DNA of 33,362 nucleotides from an uncultured Gammaproteobacteria bacterium (GTDB lineage: Bacteria > Pseudomonadota > Gammaproteobacteria > Arenicellales > JAANXG01): NCBI GenBank assembly GCA_947259175.1, contig CAMYKW010000068.1:1-33362 (forward strand), written 5' to 3'. This document shows, piece by piece, positions 30,190 to 33,362 of this stretch. Position numbers and translations under genes: made by a program. The notes beneath the pieces were generated by a model, which was not told the origin of the DNA, ran no database searches, and was given only the letters and a program-made list of their open reading frames with translations. How positions within the stretch are numbered: position 1 is the first letter of the stretch; each line of letters starts with the position of its first letter.

Positions 30190-30564
30190 ATGCGTCCAAG
30201 CAAACCAACGCGCGAGCCCGGTAACGCCCTGACCGTGATCGTCGCGGCATGGGCGGCTTTGACCATCGGCTGGCCGCTGGATGCCGCGGCGGGCGACCCC
30301 TTGGCGGGCCGCCGGAAAGCCGCGGCCTGCCGCACCTGCCATGGGCTGGATGGCCTCAGCCGCCAACCCGACGCACCGCACATCGCCGGACAGGTGGCGG
30401 TTTACCTGCGCGATCAACTCGTGAAATACCGCTCCGGGGAGCGCGCTCATCCGGTGATGGGGGTCATCGCCAAACAACTTTCCGATGCCGACATCGACGA
30501 CCTGGTTGCGTACTACTCGAACGTAAAGTTCGAGGTCGAGGCGCCGCCCAAGCCCGCTCACTGA
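30190..30564 (+). CDS. small monohaem cytochrome c
   Basis: The 124-residue preprotein has a basic N-terminus, a hydrophobic signal (ALTVIVAAWAALTIGWPL) and cleavage near DAAAG. Haem is bound at CRTCH (47-51), and a methionine in HPVMGVIAKQLSDADI is the likely distal ligand. The ending DLVAYYSNVKF is typical of class I cytochromes c4/c5-type monodomain proteins. It probably takes electrons from the propeller dehydrogenase upstream. TATAAT occurs at 30179-30184, only five bases before the ATG, and no ribosome site is seen, so the start or promoter is unusual. Confidence 0.85.
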   Translation: MRPSKPTREPGNALTVIVAAWAALTIGWPLDAAAGDPLAGRRKAAACRTCHGLDGLSRQPDAPHIAGQVAVYLRDQLVKYRSGERAHPVMGVIAKQLSDADIDDLVAYYSNVKFEVEAPPKPAH

Positions 30565-30667
30565 TTACCATGAAACCACGCGGGCGGCCTTTCCCGCCGC
30601 CGCGGCCAAGAATGCCAAAATAGTTAACCAGGACTTTCTCAGCTTCCGCCACCGAAGATTCGCGATC

Positions 30668-32803
30668 ATGTTTGCCTCAATGCCCACCCCCGTCAACGCC
30701 AAGCACCGAACCCGCCGTCGCGCCGGCGCCGCGGTGGCGGCCCGGCATACGGCGCGGGGATTGCTGCTCGGCGCCGGTGTCCTGTGCGCCTCCCCCGGAC
30801 TCACGCAGGACGACGCCACGCCGGTGGAAGAGCCGATTATCATCACCATTACCGGCGGCCGCATCGCGCCCCCCGCCGACCGGGTACCGGCGGCGATCTC
30901 GGTGGTGGACCAGAACAGCATCCAGCGGGGGACGCAGCAACTCGGCCTGGACGAGTCATTGGCCGGTGTTCCGGGTTTGTTCCTGCAGAATCGCTATAAC
31001 TTTGCCCAGGACTTGCGGATTTCCATACGCGGATTCGGCGCACGGGCGAACTTCGGTATTCGCGGCATCAAGATTCTGGTCGACGGCGTGCCGGAAACGC
31101 TTCCCGACGGTCAGGGACAGGTGGACAGCATAGACCTGGGATCCGCGCAGCAGATCGATGTCATCAGGGGCCCCGCATCCTCGCTGTGGGGCAACGCCTC
31201 CGGCGGCGTCATCAATATCACCACCGAAGACGGTCCGTCGCAGCCGTTCCTCGATGCCGGCGCCGCGTTCGGTGAGTTCGGTTATCGCAAGTACCAACTC
31301 AAGGCCGCCGGCGAGCGCGGCCGCGTCAACTATCTGGCCAACGGGTCGCGGCTCGACTTGGACGGCTATCGCGATCACAGCCGGGTGAAGAACAAACTAT
31401 TCAACTCCAAGGTGCGCCTCGCGCTCGGCGATGGCGCGAACCTGGTCACCCTGGTGAATCTGACCGATTCGCCGCTTGCCCAGGACCCCGGGTCGTTGAC
31501 CCGGGAGCAGATGGCCATGGATCCCACGCAGGCGCGTCAGCGCAACGTGCTGTTCGACGCCGGCGAACGAGTAGATCAGCAGAAACTCGGTTTCGTATTC
31601 AACAACCGATTCGATGAACACCGGGAACTCACGGTGCGCAACTACTACGTGTGGCGCGACTTCGAAAACCGGTTGCCGTTCGTGGACGGCGGCGCGGTGC
31701 GGTTTGACCGGTTTTTCGTCGGCGGCGGGGCGTTGTATTCCCATGACGGCGAGTTACTGGGTCTGAACAACCGGTTGGCCGCCGGCATCGATATCGACCG
31801 GCAGGACGATGATCGTCAACGGTTTGACAACGATCAGGGCATACAGGGGCCACTGGCATTCGACCAACAGGAGAAGGTGACCGGCGCCGGCGCGTTCATT
31901 CGCAGCGAGCTCAGCGTCACCGAACAACTCGACCTGTTCATCGGCGTGCGCTACGACCGGATCACGTTTGACGTCGATGACCGGTTCCTGATCAACGGCG
32001 ACGACTCGGGAAAGCGCACCATCGAACAAATCAGTCCGATGACAGGGATAGTCTACGACTTGTCACCACGCACCAATCTCTACGCCAACCTGTCCACTTC
32101 CTTTGAAACCCCCACGACCGCGGAATTCGCCAACCCATCCGGTCAGGGCGGACTCAATCCCGATCTGGAACCGCAAACGGCCGTCAACTATGAACTCGGT
32201 ATCAAAGGCACGATCAACGGTGGCGTCCGTTACCAGGCGGCGCTGTTTCACATCGACATCGAAGACGAGCTGATACCGTTCGAAGTCGCGGGGCAACCCG
32301 GCCGTACGTTCTTCGTCAATGCCGGCGAGTCGACCCGTGACGGGCTGGAGCTCAGCGTGTCGGCGCAGATGACGCCGGGCTGGAGCGTATCTTTGAGCTA
32401 CACCTATTCGGACTTCGTGTTCGACAAGTTTACCGACAACGCGGGCAACGTGTTCGACGGCAACCGGACCCCGGGCGTACCCGAACACCTGCTGCGCGCC
32501 GGCCTCTCGTATGAGCGGCGGGGCCTGTTCGCCGACTGGGAGTTTCTCCATGTCGACGAGTTCTTCGTCGACAACGCCAACAGCGAGAAGAACGAGGCAT
32601 ATACCGTTTCCAACCTCAAGGCCGGTTACGGCGGGAACCTCGACGACTGGGAGTGGAAGCTGTATGCGGGCGTAAACAACCTGTTCGACGAGGCCTACGC
32701 CGCCAATGTCCGCATCAATGCGTTCGGCGGCCGCTACTTCGAACCCGCCCCGGAGCGAAACGCCTACGCCGGCATCCAGCTGCGCTACTTGTTTGGCCTT
32801 TAA
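30668..32803 (+). CDS. TonB-dependent outer-membrane receptor
   Basis: The 711-residue protein carries a long basic N-terminus and a signal peptide (LLLGAGVLCASPGLTQ), a possible TonB box in EPIIITITGGR, and a plug domain from about residue 70 to 190 (AAISVVDQNSIQ, VPGLFLQNR, SIRGFGARANFG, IRGPASSLWGN, GGVINI). The rest is a 22-strand barrel with many alternating strands (ATSFETPTTAEF-type 'NPDLEPQTAVNYELGIKG'). The family includes siderophore and metal-chelate receptors such as FecA-like and copper-related ones. The ligand is unknown. The ATG at 30668 or Met-5 is possible. It follows the cytochrome gene by 103 bp. Confidence 0.92.
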   Translation: MFASMPTPVNAKHRTRRRAGAAVAARHTARGLLLGAGVLCASPGLTQDDATPVEEPIIITITGGRIAPPADRVPAAISVVDQNSIQRGTQQLGLDESLAGVPGLFLQNRYNFAQDLRISIRGFGARANFGIRGIKILVDGVPETLPDGQGQVDSIDLGSAQQIDVIRGPASSLWGNASGGVINITTEDGPSQPFLDAGAAFGEFGYRKYQLKAAGERGRVNYLANGSRLDLDGYRDHSRVKNKLFNSKVRLALGDGANLVTLVNLTDSPLAQDPGSLTREQMAMDPTQARQRNVLFDAGERVDQQKLGFVFNNRFDEHRELTVRNYYVWRDFENRLPFVDGGAVRFDRFFVGGGALYSHDGELLGLNNRLAAGIDIDRQDDDRQRFDNDQGIQGPLAFDQQEKVTGAGAFIRSELSVTEQLDLFIGVRYDRITFDVDDRFLINGDDSGKRTIEQISPMTGIVYDLSPRTNLYANLSTSFETPTTAEFANPSGQGGLNPDLEPQTAVNYELGIKGTINGGVRYQAALFHIDIEDELIPFEVAGQPGRTFFVNAGESTRDGLELSVSAQMTPGWSVSLSYTYSDFVFDKFTDNAGNVFDGNRTPGVPEHLLRAGLSYERRGLFADWEFLHVDEFFVDNANSEKNEAYTVSNLKAGYGGNLDDWEWKLYAGVNNLFDEAYAANVRINAFGGRYFEPAPERNAYAGIQLRYLFGL

Positions 32804-32895
32804 ACCACGATCAATATCCGCTGGAAGCGAATTACACCCACAAAAGATACCAACTGCCGAGAACGCTGAACCGAGAACAAATTCACGGGACACGT

Positions 32896-32937
32896 AACCG
32901 CGATTCCGACCATCGCGCTTGCAAAGCGCCGCCACAA
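32896..32937. repeat. REP-like hairpin, second copy
   Basis: AACCGCGA, then ten variable bases and ATCGCGCTTGCAAAGCGC, ends with CCACAA. This has the same layout as the pair at 105-155; the stem is GCGCTT-GCA-AAGCGC. It lies past the TonB-receptor stop. Confidence 0.65.
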
Positions 32938-32944
32938 CTCCTTT

Positions 32945-33032
32945 GTCATCCTGAGCAACGCGAAGGATCTCAAAACAGCCAGACACCGATACGGAACTCA
33001 AGATCCTTCGGCGCGGTGCGCCTCAGGATGAC
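32945..33032. repeat. long inverted repeat with GTCATCCTGAG ends
   Basis: GTCATCCTGAG at 32945-32955 pairs with CTCAGGATGAC at 33022-33032, and CGAAGGATCT at 32961-32970 pairs with AGATCCTTCG at 33001-33010. The motif GTCATCCTGAGC...GAAGGATCT is a widely dispersed intergenic repeat in many bacterial genomes. It may act as a transcription terminator or be a remnant of a small mobile element. Confidence 0.8.
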
Positions 33033-33053
33033 ATCTCGGGCGCGGTTGGGGAG

Positions 33054-33133
33054 TAAATGGGGTCAGAGGAGTAGGACTAAATGGGGTCAGAGAACAATTA
33101 ACGCTAACATTAGAATAAATTATTCTCTGACCC
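33054..33133. repeat. TAAATGGGGTCAGAG direct and inverted repeats
   Basis: TAAATGGGGTCAGAG occurs at 33054-33068 and 33078-33092. GGGTCAGAGAA at 33084-33094 pairs with TTCTCTGACCC at 33123-33133, with four further paired bases inside. Sequences of this type commonly flank REP-associated Y1-type transposase genes; no transposase is present here. Confidence 0.75.
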
Positions 33134-33158
33134 TGTTTCTCCTCTTCTGCAGCAGGCC

Positions 33159-33362
33159 ATGGCGCACGTTTCCGCGGAAACGCTCGGGGTGGACGTTCCC
33201 GCGGAAACGCCGGTGCCGGACGAGGACCCGCCGTCGGCCCGGCGGGCGGATGGCCTGGAGCTGATGGCCGAGTCGTTCCTGGCCCAGGGGGCGAATAGCG
33301 GCGGCGATCGTTATCAGGTGCTGGTGCACGTGGATCGCGAGGTATTGGCGGGCGGAACCGCC
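33159..33362 (+). CDS. partial DUF222/HNH-endonuclease-family protein
   Basis: The frame is open to the window end (68 codons). 'RRADGLELMAESFLAQG', then 'GGDRYQVLVHVDREVLAGG' are a recognisable part of the DUF222 region of the 13E12/HNH family, which usually stands about 150-200 residues into those proteins. The normal N-terminal half is not present upstream; instead the GGGTCAGAG inverted repeat ends 26 bp before the first ATG. It thus looks like a 5'-truncated gene that may restart at 33159. The HNH motif, if any, lies beyond the window. Confidence 0.6.
   Translation, partial: MAHVSAETLGVDVPAETPVPDEDPPSARRADGLELMAESFLAQGANSGGDRYQVLVHVDREVLAGGTA

Noticed and set aside
29271-30383. A 370-codon minus-strand frame opposite the beta-propeller gene
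   Set aside because: It is antisense to a clear family protein with a strong ribosome site and has no domain signature.

Overview
This 33.4-kb window looks like chromosome from a GC-rich, sulfur-oxidising gammaproteobacterium, probably uncultured. The inference rests on soxX-soxY-soxZ-soxA followed by soxB, a tusA-dsrE2 sulfur-relay pair, a dsrS-like gene, a B12-dependent ribonucleotide reductase and a gammaproteobacterial Lon-like protease. No soxCD is visible. That fits the truncated Sox pathway, in which thiosulfate sulfane sulfur is passed to a Dsr-type cytoplasmic route. Species cannot be told from the window.

Layout. 0.1-2.7 kb: a REP-like hairpin pair, a LOG-family protein, a PKHD-type dioxygenase and an unrecognised protein, all on the minus strand. 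2.8-4.2 kb: a palindrome-ended repeat family, present as a three-unit tandem array and a single copy, around two hypothetical genes. 4.3-9.0 kb: dsrS-like gene, cupin, a second Fe(II)/2OG dioxygenase, a free-standing ClpX-type zinc finger, several small conserved proteins, then dsrE2 and tusA. 9.3-15.2 kb: BepA-type metalloprotease, then soxXYZA, a strong terminator and soxB. 15.2-16.7 kb: repeat modules, a bidirectional terminator, an exported ankyrin-repeat protein and a DUF5658-type membrane protein.

16,798-19,540 is a 2,743-bp transposable element with 20-bp perfect terminal inverted repeats, a near-perfect 8-bp target duplication and an IS1-like transposase. It carries unusual cargo: a KGG-motif basic protein, a coupled minus-strand pair of small genes (one frameshifted) behind a palindromic operator, a class II tRNA gene and a winged-helix-like protein. 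The tRNA has a UAA (Leu) anticodon, yet its body, discriminator base G73 and 3' end resemble tRNA-Ser. I consider this tRNA-bearing transposon the most interesting object here.

19.6-22.0 kb: a zinc/manganese-type ABC importer operon whose permease has apparently lost its first membrane helix. 22.0-22.9 kb: a small lipoprotein gene and a nested composite repeat. 22.9-28.5 kb: a minus-strand group of Lon-like protease, universal-stress-like protein, NrdJ and peroxiredoxin. 28.9-32.8 kb: a sorbosone-dehydrogenase-like beta-propeller, a small cytochrome c and a TonB-dependent receptor. 32.9-33.4 kb: a cluster of repeat remnants and the start of a DUF222-family fragment that runs off the window.

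Two themes stand out beyond ordinary metabolism. Several unrelated palindromic repeat families crowd the intergenic spaces, and one has end sequences that covary between copies. The other is the AT-richer tRNA-carrying transposon.
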